NCBI RefSeq assembly: GCF_020103695.1
Contig: NZ_JAHXBF010000057.1
Location: 1-33,784 of the forward strand
Source: Hyalangium versicolor
GTDB taxonomy: Bacteria; Myxococcota; Myxococcia; Myxococcales; Myxococcaceae
DNA length: 33,784 nucleotides
Reading direction: 5' to 3'
Shown: positions 7,803 to 18,501 of the stretch, piece by piece
Layout: every line of letters begins with the position of its first letter
Position numbering within the stretch: the first letter of the stretch is position 1
The notes under the pieces: generated by a model
What the model was told of the DNA's origin: nothing
The model's input: the letters and a program-made list of their open reading frames with translations, nothing else
Databases searched by the model: none
Translations under genes and position numbers: made by a program

Positions 7803-8687
7803 TCAGGTCCTGGATTCTCGGGAGCGGGGATCGACGATGAGCCGCACCACCTCGATGACGAGCGCCACCACGACGAGCACCGAGGCAAACACCGTCGTGG
7901 CCACCACGACGACCGCCACCTGCTTCTGGAGCACAGCAAGCACGTACAGCTGGCCGAAGTACGGCAGGCCAAAGACGCGCTCCGCGGCGAAGGAGCCCGC
8001 GAGCAGCGCGGTGGCCACGGGGCCGATGGCATCCAGCAGCGCCGGCAGCACGTTGGGCAGGATGTGGCGGCGGAGCACCACCCCAGGCGCGAGCCCCTTG
8101 CTGGCAGCAGTGCGCACATAGTCGCGAGTCAGCTCGGTCTCCAGCGCGTCTCCGAGCAGCGTGCCGAGGAAGATGCCGGGCCACACGGAGATGACGAGCG
8201 CGGCGGTGAGCTCGGGGAGCATGTTCCCGCGCTCGACCACGGCGGGAGCCAGCAGGAGCGCGGGGATGAAGACGGGCGTCCCGAAGGCCACAGCGGGCAC
8301 CGCATCCCCGAGCACCGAGAGCCGCCCACGCTTCCAGCGGTTCTTGAGCAAAGCGAAGCCCATCGCCCAGAGGAGCGCAAGCACGAGCGCCACCAGCCCC
8401 ACGCCGACGCTGCCGGAGAGCTTGAGGAGCAGCTCATCGCCCGTAACACCCTGGGCGCTCGTGCCCAACCGCTCGCCGCGGAAGAGCTTCTCCCAGGGGC
8501 GCAGGAAGCCCAGGGGCTCGCCGATGCCGAGATCCCGCTGGTACGAAGCCGCCAGCTCCGGAGACACCTGACGCTTGGCATCCGACTCGGTCGTGAGCGG
8601 CAGGCTGGCCATGAGGAAGTACGAGGCCAGCGCCACGATGGGAACAAGCACGAGCTGCCGGCCGAGCCGGACGAAGAGCTGCCTCAT
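7803..8687 (-). CDS. ABC transporter permease, OppB/DppB type
   Basis: This 294-aa integral membrane protein begins with an N-terminal helix (LVLVPIVALASYFLMASLPL) and a periplasmic loop. Further helices follow (VGVGLVALVLALLWAMGFALL, PVFIPALLLAPAVV, ELTAALVISVWPGIFLGTLL) and a C-terminal pair around 220-285. The segment DYVRTAASKGLAPGVVLRRHILPNVLPALL is the EAA loop that docks on the ATPase subunit and defines binding-protein-dependent importer permeases. The ATG overlaps the stop of the binding-protein gene by four bases (ATGA), so the two are translationally coupled and surely act together. Oligopeptide and nickel-type importers need a second permease (OppC) and two ATPases, none of which is in the window. 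They would have to be encoded elsewhere or shared. Confidence 0.88.
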   Translation of the reverse strand: MRQLFVRLGRQLVLVPIVALASYFLMASLPLTTESDAKRQVSPELAASYQRDLGIGEPLGFLRPWEKLFRGERLGTSAQGVTGDELLLKLSGSVGVGLVALVLALLWAMGFALLKNRWKRGRLSVLGDAVPAVAFGTPVFIPALLLAPAVVERGNMLPELTAALVISVWPGIFLGTLLGDALETELTRDYVRTAASKGLAPGVVLRRHILPNVLPALLDAIGPVATALLAGSFAAERVFGLPYFGQLYVLAVLQKQVAVVVVATTVFASVLVVVALVIEVVRLIVDPRSRESRT

Positions 8688-10381
8688 GGCGAGGCACTCC
8701 CCTGCCCCGGTTCGAGCGCAAGCCGAAGGGACTTCAAAGCAAGGAAGTTGAACGGATCCACATCCAGGCCACGCAGCTTCGCCCGGGCGCGGTAGTAGCG
8801 ATCCGGGTGGTACAGCGGAGCAATCACAGCCTGCTCCTCCAGAAGCACCTGCTGGGCCTGGACGTACAGCGTTCGAGCCCGCTCGGTATCAGCCTCCGCG
8901 TCGGCCTCCTCCAACAACCGCTCGAAGCGCGCCATGGGCTCGCCACCGGCCTGGGTTTCCCAGCCTGACTGATGGTTCCCCTCGCGCTCGAAGAGGGTGA
9001 AGAAGGTGTTCGGGTGCGCGTAATCGGCGCCCAGCCGGCGCATGTACAAGTCGTACGCACGAGGCCCCTCCGGAGTGCGCCGGGCCACCTCCGCCGAGAA
9101 GTCCGAGCGCGCATCGAGCGTCACCGTGATGCCCACCGTGGCCAGCTGCGCGACGATGCGCTCGGCGATGGCCACCTCCGGAACGAAAGAGTCCCCAGCC
9201 TTGAAAACGAGGCGCAGCGGGCGATCCAGTCCCGGCACGCCACGCAGCTCTTCACGAGCCCGGTCCCGATCGAAGTGAGGCAGGAGCGCAGCCTCCTCGG
9301 GGGTAGCGGCTCCAGGCAGCTCCGGCGGCAGCAACACATTCGAAGGCCGCACCGCGGGCAGCAGTCCCGCCAGCAGCGCATCCCGGTCCAGCGCACGGGA
9401 GATGGCTCGCCGCACCTCGGGCCGGTTCAACGGCGGGCGCTCGGTGTTGAAGACCAGGAAGTAGGTGGAGAGCAGCGGCTCGTAGTGGAGGTCCGCCGGG
9501 CGCTTCCCACGCAGTGCCAACGCGCTGTCGATGAAGACGAAGTCCACCCGCCCCCGCTCGTAAAGTGCCGAACCGATCTCCGACTTCATCAATGTCACCA
9601 CGGGAGCCGGACGCTCACCGGGCCCCAGCGGCGGTTGGAACGCGGAGGCCGGGTTGTGCACCAGCCGCACCCGCTCACCGGCCCGATCCCATTGCTCCAC
9701 GCGGTACGGCCCAAGCGACAGCGGCCGGCCCTCCCGAGGCCGATCGAAGTAGTCGCGGATCTCCTCGTCGGACTTCCCCACGAGGTCCGCGGAGGGCGCG
9801 GGGAAGAACAGGTAGACGTTGGCCAGGCGAGACAGGAAGTAGTTGCGAGGCCGCTCCAGCGTCACGCGCAGGGTCTGCGCATCCAACGCCTCTACCCCCG
9901 TGTGCTCGAGCGCCGCGAGCACCTTCTCCCCGGACGCCCCCTTCTCCTGCAGCTCCAGCGCCTCGCGAACCCCGGCAATCTCCGCCATCTCCCCGCGCTC
10001 GCGGCCGAGCATGGCCCGGCGCCAGCCGAAGACGAAGTCCTGGGCGGTCAGCGGCGTGACGCCATCGGACCAGCGCACATCCGAGCGCAGATGAAAGGTG
10101 TAGACCTCATGCCCCTGGGCATCGCGCACGCGCTCCCAGCGCTCGGCGAGCCCTGGCTGCACGGAGTTGTCCGTCCCCAGGGTGGTGAGCCCCTTCTGGG
10201 TGGCGAGCATGACCGGGTAGTTCGCCCAGCTGGCCGGGTCCGAGAAGCTCCAGTCCAGGGTGGTGGGCATCGCGGGGACGACGATCTTGATGCCGGGATC
10301 CGGCTGGAAGCCGCAAGGCCCACAGGCCGCGGCGAGCCACAGCCCCATGAGCGCCAGCACGAGTCGAGGACGAGAAGCCAC
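8684..10381 (-). CDS. Peptide ABC transporter substrate-binding lipoprotein (SBP_bac_5 / OppA family)
   Basis: This solute-binding protein is about 565 aa. From the GTG at 10381 it has a standard lipoprotein signal (MASRPRLVLALMGLWLAAAC, Cys20). A longer GTG start at 10429 would put a proline-rich extension before the signal, so it is less likely; no strong ribosome-binding site separates them. Family features include PTTLDWSF near the start, the signature around VQPGLAERWE, TFHLRSDVRWSDGVTPLTAQDFVFGWRR (the typical 'F-x-L-R-x-x-x-x-W-x-D-G-x-x-x-T-A-x-D-x-x-x-x-w-x-R' motif), and the 'N-x-P-x-x-x-x-x-V-R-x-A-x-x-x-A-x-D-R' element (LNRPEVRRAISRALDRDALL). It would capture oligopeptides in the periplasm and deliver them to the coupled permease. 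Ligand specificity cannot be read from sequence. Confidence 0.9.
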   Translation of the reverse strand: MASRPRLVLALMGLWLAAACGPCGFQPDPGIKIVVPAMPTTLDWSFSDPASWANYPVMLATQKGLTTLGTDNSVQPGLAERWERVRDAQGHEVYTFHLRSDVRWSDGVTPLTAQDFVFGWRRAMLGRERGEMAEIAGVREALELQEKGASGEKVLAALEHTGVEALDAQTLRVTLERPRNYFLSRLANVYLFFPAPSADLVGKSDEEIRDYFDRPREGRPLSLGPYRVEQWDRAGERVRLVHNPASAFQPPLGPGERPAPVVTLMKSEIGSALYERGRVDFVFIDSALALRGKRPADLHYEPLLSTYFLVFNTERPPLNRPEVRRAISRALDRDALLAGLLPAVRPSNVLLPPELPGAATPEEAALLPHFDRDRAREELRGVPGLDRPLRLVFKAGDSFVPEVAIAERIVAQLATVGITVTLDARSDFSAEVARRTPEGPRAYDLYMRRLGADYAHPNTFFTLFEREGNHQSGWETQAGGEPMARFERLLEEADAEADTERARTLYVQAQQVLLEEQAVIAPLYHPDRYYRARAKLRGLDVDPFNFLALKSLRLALEPGQGSASP

Positions 10382-10496
10382 CGGCGCGAGTTCTAGCGCG
10401 AAGGGCGGCAAAAGGAACGGCGGCAACACACCTGACGCCCCACCGCCCCGCTCGCCTGGACAGGATTCCAGGGAGCGCGGCGAGCAGGAGCCGCAA

Positions 10497-10520
10497 GGAG
10501 GGGCATGCCCACGCCCCTCC
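10497..10520 (-). terminator. Hairpin after the APCDD1-like gene
   Basis: GGAGGGGC (10497-10504) and GCCCCTCC (10513-10520) form a perfect 8-bp stem with an 8-base loop, 12 bases beyond the stop of the minus-strand gene at 10533. The transcript continues TTGCGGC, so the T-tract is weak. It is a probable terminator on position and stem strength. Confidence 0.5.
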
Positions 10521-10532
10521 CCGCTCAGAGAC

Positions 10533-11153
10533 TCACTCGACCTTCTTCAGGGGGCCCTGGTAGCTGGCCGTGCTGGTCCGCTTGTCGGCGGAGCACGGGC
10601 CGCTGCCGTCGGCCGGGCGAGCGCCGAAGAGCAGCTCGTCGTTCTCGAGCTTCACCAGCTCGTACTCCACGCCGCAGTTCTGGAGATCCACGCCCAGCAG
10701 GACACAGCCCTTGGTCACGGTGATGTCCTGGGCGACGTTCACGGACCACGGCTGCGCGCCGCACGAGTTCGGCGGAGCGCTGTTGAGGAACCCGTTGGTG
10801 CCCTCATCCTTCGTGGTCAGCCGCATCTTCCCGAGGGTGAACGCGGCGTCGTAATTGCCCGCCACCTTCGAGGACTCCTCGCCGATGGTGTACGGGCCCT
10901 CGGCCACGGCCACGACGGACGGAGTGGCGCACTTGTCGTCGGCGAAGAAGGTCAGCGTGCCCGTCCAGGTCTCATCCTGGATGTCGTATTCACGCTTGAC
11001 GTAGAGGCTCGAGCCGTTGGCGCCCGGACGGACCTCGCAAGTGGTGCTGGCCCAGCGCCCCTTGATGTCTTCCTTGAAGCCGCCGCCACAGCTCACGAGC
11101 AGGGGTAGCGCAGCCAGAGACAACGAGGCAACCTTCAGGATCTGGATCTTCAC
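10533..11153 (-). CDS. APCDD1-like lipoprotein
   Basis: This 206-aa protein starts at a GTG with GGAGGAG a few bases upstream, which is preferred over an in-frame ATG at 11237 that lacks one. The signal peptide ends in the lipobox LLVSC (Cys22). The mature part begins GRWASTTCEVRPGANGSSLYVKREY, then WTGTLTFFADDKCATP and GPYTIGEESSKVAGNYDAAFTLG. The pattern is 'G-x-W-x-S-x-x-C-E-x-R ... R-x-Y ... W ... F-x-D-x-x-C-x-x-P'. This order of tryptophans, cysteines and arginines resembles the APCDD1 domain (adenomatosis polyposis coli down-regulated 1), known from an animal membrane glycoprotein that inhibits Wnt signalling and found sporadically in bacteria. Six or more cysteines suggest disulphides outside the cytoplasm. 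The bacterial role is unknown; lipid or small-molecule binding would be a guess from the beta-barrel-like fold. Confidence 0.65.
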   Translation of the reverse strand: MKIQILKVASLSLAALPLLVSCGGGFKEDIKGRWASTTCEVRPGANGSSLYVKREYDIQDETWTGTLTFFADDKCATPSVVAVAEGPYTIGEESSKVAGNYDAAFTLGKMRLTTKDEGTNGFLNSAPPNSCGAQPWSVNVAQDITVTKGCVLLGVDLQNCGVEYELVKLENDELLFGARPADGSGPCSADKRTSTASYQGPLKKVE

Positions 11154-11218
11154 GGGGACTCCTCCACTCGCAGGGCCTGGGGTTGAGGGGCGGCCCTGCG
11201 GCGGGCGGAGAATCCCGG

Positions 11219-11247
11219 AATTTAAGAAAACTGTCAAAATTCAACAA
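11219..11247 (-). promoter_or_regulatory. Probable promoter of the APCDD1-like gene
   Basis: An AT-rich island at about 11218-11250 stands out in very GC-rich DNA. On the minus strand TTGTTG (11242-11247) is followed after 17 bases by TAAATT (11219-11224). A perfect TTGACA (11232-11237) overlaps it and would pair with GATTCT after 17 bases. Either pair would start transcription roughly 55-65 bases upstream of the GTG start codon. Confidence 0.45.
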
Positions 11248-11292
11248 ACCACAGGATTCCCAGGAGCAGAACCTCCTACCCCTGGGAGGGGA

Positions 11293-11320
11293 CGCAGTGA
11301 GGGAGCAAGCCCTCACCGCG
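11293..11320 (-). terminator. Hairpin after lonV
   Basis: GTGAGGG (11297-11303) pairs with CCCTCAC (11310-11316) around a 6-base loop. Beyond one A/C mismatch the stem extends by three more pairs. It lies 10-37 bases past the lonV stop. No T-run follows on the minus strand, so it may be a hairpin that stabilises or ends the transcript without a classic U-tract. Confidence 0.45.
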
Positions 11321-11329
11321 CCCTGAGCG

Positions 11330-13783
<2,454 letters not shown>

Positions 13784-13841
13784 TTGCTCGCCACCTGCCT
13801 GCTTGCCGACCGGAGTCGCAAGTCCCTAGTGAATTGCCAGC

Positions 13842-13860
13842 CCGTCTGCCAGGCAGACGG
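13842..13860. promoter_or_regulatory. Perfect 19-bp palindrome in the lonV leader (operator candidate)
   Basis: CCGTCTGCC, a central A, then GGCAGACGG form a perfect dyad 59 bases upstream of the lonV ATG. Eighteen bases further upstream on the minus strand is TATAGA (13879-13884), a possible -10 element. The dyad would then lie just downstream of the transcription start, a usual place for a repressor site. It could also fold as an 8-bp RNA hairpin with a 3-base loop. Confidence 0.45.
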
Positions 13861-13980
13861 ACGAGATACAAAGACGGTTCTATAACACGGTGAGTCTCTC
13901 TGCCGTTCCCCGGCTAAAGGTTGGGGAGCAGCCACCTGCCATCAAGGGAACACCCGTCCGTGGCCGAGCGTCCGCTTGCT

Positions 13981-16194
13981 TCACTGGGCCTCAGCCGTCG
14001 CTCCACCGGCCGTTCCCGTCATTTCAAAGGTCTGGAAGAGGAAGGCGAAGAGGTCCGCACTGGACTCGATCGCCTTGGCCACTTGATCCGCTCCGGTGTG
14101 GCCCGCGTTGGACTCGATGCGCAACAGGATGGGAGCGGCCTGTCCTGGGAGGTTCTGGACTGCGGCCACGAACTTGCGCGCGTGCATGGGGTCCACCCGG
14201 TCATCGTGGTCCGCGGACATCATCAGCAGCGGTGGGTATCGCACCCCGGCCTTCAGGGCATGGTAGGGCGAGTAGGCGTAGAGGACCTGGAAGTCCTTGG
14301 CATCCTCGGGAGACCCGTACTCGGGCACCCAGGTGCGGCCGCTGCCGAACAGGGGGTAGCGCACCATGTCCAGCAGGGGCACGCCGCACACCACGGCGCC
14401 GTAGAGCTCCGGCCGCTGCGTCATCGCCGCGCCCACGAGCAAGCCCCCGTTGCTGCCTCCGTTGATGGCCAGCCTGCCTGGCCGCGTGTACTTCTCGCGC
14501 ACCAGGTACTCGGCGGCGGCGTGGAAGTCGTCGAAGACGTTCTGCTTGTGGTGCAGGCGGCCAGCCTCGTGCCAGGCCTTGCCGTACTCGCCACCGCCGC
14601 GCAGGTTGGCCACGGCGAACACCCCGCCCGCGTCCAGCCACGGGAGGATGCTGGCGCGGAACCCGGGCTGCATGCTCACGTTGAAGCCGCCGTACCCGTA
14701 CAACAGGGTAGGCCGCTCACCGTCCCGCTGCAGCTCCTTGCGGTGCACCAGGAACAGGGGGATCTTCGTGCCGTCCTTCGACGGATAGAAGACCTGATCC
14801 ACCGTGTAGCGCTCGGTGTCGACGGGGAGCTCCACCTTGGCCCACAGCTCCACCTTCCCGGTGGAGACGGACGTCTTGTAGACCTGCTTGGGGACGGTGA
14901 AGGAGCTGAAGAGGAAGAAGGCCTCGTCCTGATCCTCCAGCCCCACCAGGTTGCTGGCCGCGCCCACGCCGGGCAGCGTCACGGTGCGCACCGGCTTGCC
15001 CTCGAGCGTCGTCAGCCGCAGCTCGCTGGCGGCATCCCGCAGGTACTCCATGGCCAGGTGCCCGCCGACGATCTGCATGCTCTCCAGCGAGGCGACGGGA
15101 TCCTCGGGGACGATCTCCTGCCACGCGGCCCGCTCGGGCTTCGCCGGGGAGACGCGGAAGATGTGCTGCCGGGGAGCCCCCTCATCGGTGGAGATGTAGA
15201 ACTGGTCCTTCCAGGTCTGCAGCGCGTACCTCGCGCCCTCGCCCTTCACCAGCAGGCGGAAGTCCTTCTCTCCCACCCGCTTCCAATAGATGTCGTTCTC
15301 GCTCCAGCCGCGGATGACGTAGACGAACAGGTACTTGCCGTCGCGGCTGAGGTCTCCGGCGAGGAACGTAGTCGGGTCCCCGATGCGCGGGTGCACCACC
15401 GCGTCCTTCTTCGGATCCGAGCCCAGCACGTGGTGGCGCAGCTCCGTGTAGCCGGGCCGCTGGTCCACGGCGATGGAGGCGTCCACCGGGAGCCACTCGT
15501 AATAGAAGGCCTTGCCGTCCGGGGTCCACTTGGGGCTGGCGTACTTGGCACCGGGGATGACGTCCGTCTTGGACCACTCGCCCGTGTCCACGTCGAGCAC
15601 GTGGAGCACGGCCTCGTCGGCGGCATTGGGGCGCTGGGCGAAGACCACCTTGCGCCCGTCCCACGAGGGGTTCCACACCCCGAGCGACACGGTGCCATCC
15701 TGGCTCCAGCCGTTCGGATCGAGCAGGACCTTCTCCGGCCCGTGCTCACCCTCGCGCCAGTAGATGATGGCCTTCTCCTGGTCCTTGTGGGTGCGGGCGT
15801 AGAAGTAGCGGGTGCCGCGGCGGATGGGGGCGGAGATGGAGTCCACGTAGAACAGCTCGTGGAAGCGGCGTGCGAGCGCGTCACGGCTCGGCACCCGCGC
15901 CAGCCACTGCCGGGTGAGCGCGTCCTCGGCCTTCATCCAGGCCTGGACCTCGGGGGCCTTCTCGTCCTCGAGCCAGCGGTACGGATCGGCCACCGAGACC
16001 CCGTGCAGGGTGTCCACGATGGGCTCCGAGCGTGTCGCCGGATAGTTCATATGTTGCGTTCCTTGCGGAAGAGAGACCGCCACGGCCTGCGCGGTGGCGG
16101 GAGCTGCGGCCGCAGGGGGCTCTTCGTGCAGCGCCTGTCGCGAGCCGGAGCAAGCGGCGAGCACCACCGATGCGGAGAGCAGCAGTCTCTTCAT
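13981..16194 (-). CDS. Prolyl endopeptidase (prolyl oligopeptidase, family S9A)
   Basis: This serine peptidase cleaves short peptides after proline. From the ATG at 16194 it is 737 aa with a lipoprotein signal (MKRLLLSASVVLAAC, Cys15) and an Ala/Pro-rich linker. From the internal ATG at 16050 (Met49, MNYPATR), which has AAGGA nine bases upstream, it is 689 aa, matching M. xanthus PEP as I recall it. An N-terminal helix pair (VADPYRWLEDEKAPEVQAW) leads into a seven-bladed propeller (about 120-460) and an alpha/beta-hydrolase domain (about 460-730) with GGYGGFN, nucleophile Ser581 (GGSNGG), the acid Asp in DHDDRVDP and the base His in NAGHTG. The catalytic triad is complete. It lies between clpX and lonV, preceded by a strong terminator, so it is probably its own transcript. 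Confidence 0.95.
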   Translation of the reverse strand: MKRLLLSASVVLAACSGSRQALHEEPPAAAAPATAQAVAVSLPQGTQHMNYPATRSEPIVDTLHGVSVADPYRWLEDEKAPEVQAWMKAEDALTRQWLARVPSRDALARRFHELFYVDSISAPIRRGTRYFYARTHKDQEKAIIYWREGEHGPEKVLLDPNGWSQDGTVSLGVWNPSWDGRKVVFAQRPNAADEAVLHVLDVDTGEWSKTDVIPGAKYASPKWTPDGKAFYYEWLPVDASIAVDQRPGYTELRHHVLGSDPKKDAVVHPRIGDPTTFLAGDLSRDGKYLFVYVIRGWSENDIYWKRVGEKDFRLLVKGEGARYALQTWKDQFYISTDEGAPRQHIFRVSPAKPERAAWQEIVPEDPVASLESMQIVGGHLAMEYLRDAASELRLTTLEGKPVRTVTLPGVGAASNLVGLEDQDEAFFLFSSFTVPKQVYKTSVSTGKVELWAKVELPVDTERYTVDQVFYPSKDGTKIPLFLVHRKELQRDGERPTLLYGYGGFNVSMQPGFRASILPWLDAGGVFAVANLRGGGEYGKAWHEAGRLHHKQNVFDDFHAAAEYLVREKYTRPGRLAINGGSNGGLLVGAAMTQRPELYGAVVCGVPLLDMVRYPLFGSGRTWVPEYGSPEDAKDFQVLYAYSPYHALKAGVRYPPLLMMSADHDDRVDPMHARKFVAAVQNLPGQAAPILLRIESNAGHTGADQVAKAIESSADLFAFLFQTFEMTGTAGGATAEAQ

Positions 16195-16299
16195 GGAGGA
16201 TTCCAGATACAGGAAGGACCGCGTGCGGCCCACAAAAAGTGCGGGCCGGGACAACAGCCTGCACGCCTGCCTCCCATCATCAGTCCCTTGAAACACACA

Positions 16300-16338
16300 G
16301 GGCGCGTCGGATCCGCTCTCGCGGTTCCTGACGCGCCC
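16300..16338 (-). terminator. Intrinsic terminator after clpX
   Basis: GGGCGCGTC (16300-16308) pairs with GACGCGCCC (16330-16338). Inside it GGA/TCC and CCGC/GCGG extend the stem to 16 pairs, capped by a TCTC tetraloop. On the minus strand the stem is followed by TGTGTGTTTC. It starts 22 bases after the clpX stop, so it ends the clp transcript. Confidence 0.8.
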
Positions 16339-16360
16339 CGTCATACCCCTGGGTGAGGGT

Positions 16361-17635
<1,275 letters not shown>

Positions 17636-17701
17636 GATGCCCTCGCTGCGCCTCTCTGGAAGAAAGCTTCCAAAAACCGTCCGTACCCCTGGCCCCGGCT
17701 C

Positions 17702-17731
17702 AATCTAGTCAGCCCCACGCCGGAACGTCCA
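17702..17731 (-). promoter_or_regulatory. Possible clpX promoter
   Basis: On the minus strand TGGACG (17726-17731, four of six matches to TTGACA) is followed after 18 bases by TAGATT (17702-17707, four of six matches to TATAAT). It lies downstream of the clpP terminator hairpin and about 65 bases ahead of the clpX start, so it could give clpX its own transcription. Confidence 0.4.
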
Positions 17732-17782
17732 TGCACCTGGGCAGAAGTTAACAGCGTTTCGTAGGGGCCGCAGGAAGCACAA

Positions 17783-17820
17783 AGCCGGAGCGCGGGGGGC
17801 ACATTCCCGCGGCTCCGGCT
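17783..17820 (-). terminator. Hairpin terminator between clpP and clpX
   Basis: AGCCGGAGC (17783-17791) pairs with GCTCCGGCT (17812-17820). An inner GCGGG/CCCGC adds five pairs, with one bulged base and a 9-base loop. It begins 26 bases after the clpP stop and is followed on the minus strand by TTTGTGCTTCC. It would terminate or attenuate tig-clpP transcription before clpX. Confidence 0.7.
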
Positions 17821-17845
17821 GGCTGCCTCGCGACAGTTCGCGCGG

Positions 17846-18466
17846 CTACTTCTTCTCGTCCTTGGCCGCCACCACCGGCTTCCGGGCGTTCTGGATCTCG
17901 TCGAGGATGCCGTAGATCTTCGCCTCGGACGCGCCCATGAAGTAATCGCGGTCGGTGTCCTTCTCTACCCGCTCAAGCGGCTGGCCGGTGTGCTTGACGA
18001 TCAAGTCGTTGAGCTTGGCGCGCATCCGCAGGATTTCCTTGGCCTGGATCTCGATGTCGGTCGCCTGGCCGCGGGCTCCACCGAGCGGCTGGTGGATCAT
18101 GATGCGGGCGCTGGGCAGGGCGTAGCGCTTGCCCTTGGCACCGGCGAGCAGGAGCACGGCCCCCATGGAGGCCGCCTGCCCCACGCAGATGGTGGACACC
18201 GGACACTTCACGTACTGCATGGTGTCGTAGATGGCCAGGCCCGCGGTGACCGAGCCGCCGGGCGAGTTGATGTAGAGGTTGATGTCCTTGTCCGGATCCT
18301 CGGACTCGAGAAACAGGAGCTGAGCGACGATGGCGTTGGACACGTCATCGTCGATCTCGGTCCCGAGCATGACGATGCGGTCCTTCAGGAGCCTGCTGTA
18401 GATGTCGTACGAGCGCTCACCCCGATGGGTCTGCTCGATGACGTAGGGAATGGGCATGAAGGGCAT
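17846..18466 (-). CDS. clpP: ATP-dependent Clp protease proteolytic subunit ClpP
   Basis: This 206-aa serine peptidase assembles into a double heptameric barrel and degrades substrates supplied by ClpX or ClpA. The catalytic triad is complete: Ser100 in GQAASMGA, His125 in MIHQP and Asp174 in TDRDYF. INSPGGSV (67-73) is the oxyanion-region signature. The first ten residues (MPFMPIPYVI) contain the short propeptide and axial-loop segment normally trimmed by self-cleavage. The length is typical. It follows tig by 35 bases, so the two are probably one operon (tig-clpP), the common bacterial arrangement, with trigger factor folding and Clp degradation tied together. A terminator hairpin follows the stop codon. 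Confidence 0.97.
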   Translation of the reverse strand: MPFMPIPYVIEQTHRGERSYDIYSRLLKDRIVMLGTEIDDDVSNAIVAQLLFLESEDPDKDINLYINSPGGSVTAGLAIYDTMQYVKCPVSTICVGQAASMGAVLLLAGAKGKRYALPSARIMIHQPLGGARGQATDIEIQAKEILRMRAKLNDLIVKHTGQPLERVEKDTDRDYFMGASEAKIYGILDEIQNARKPVVAAKDEKK

Positions 18467-18501
18467 GTCGTGTCGACCTCGGAAGGACTCGGCGAAAGAG
18501 C

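Noticed and set aside
7682..8119. N-terminal extension of the FHA activator frame
   Set aside because: It overlaps the permease coding region and is Ser/Arg/Cys-rich. The ATG at 7681 has AGGAG upstream and begins just before the FHA domain.
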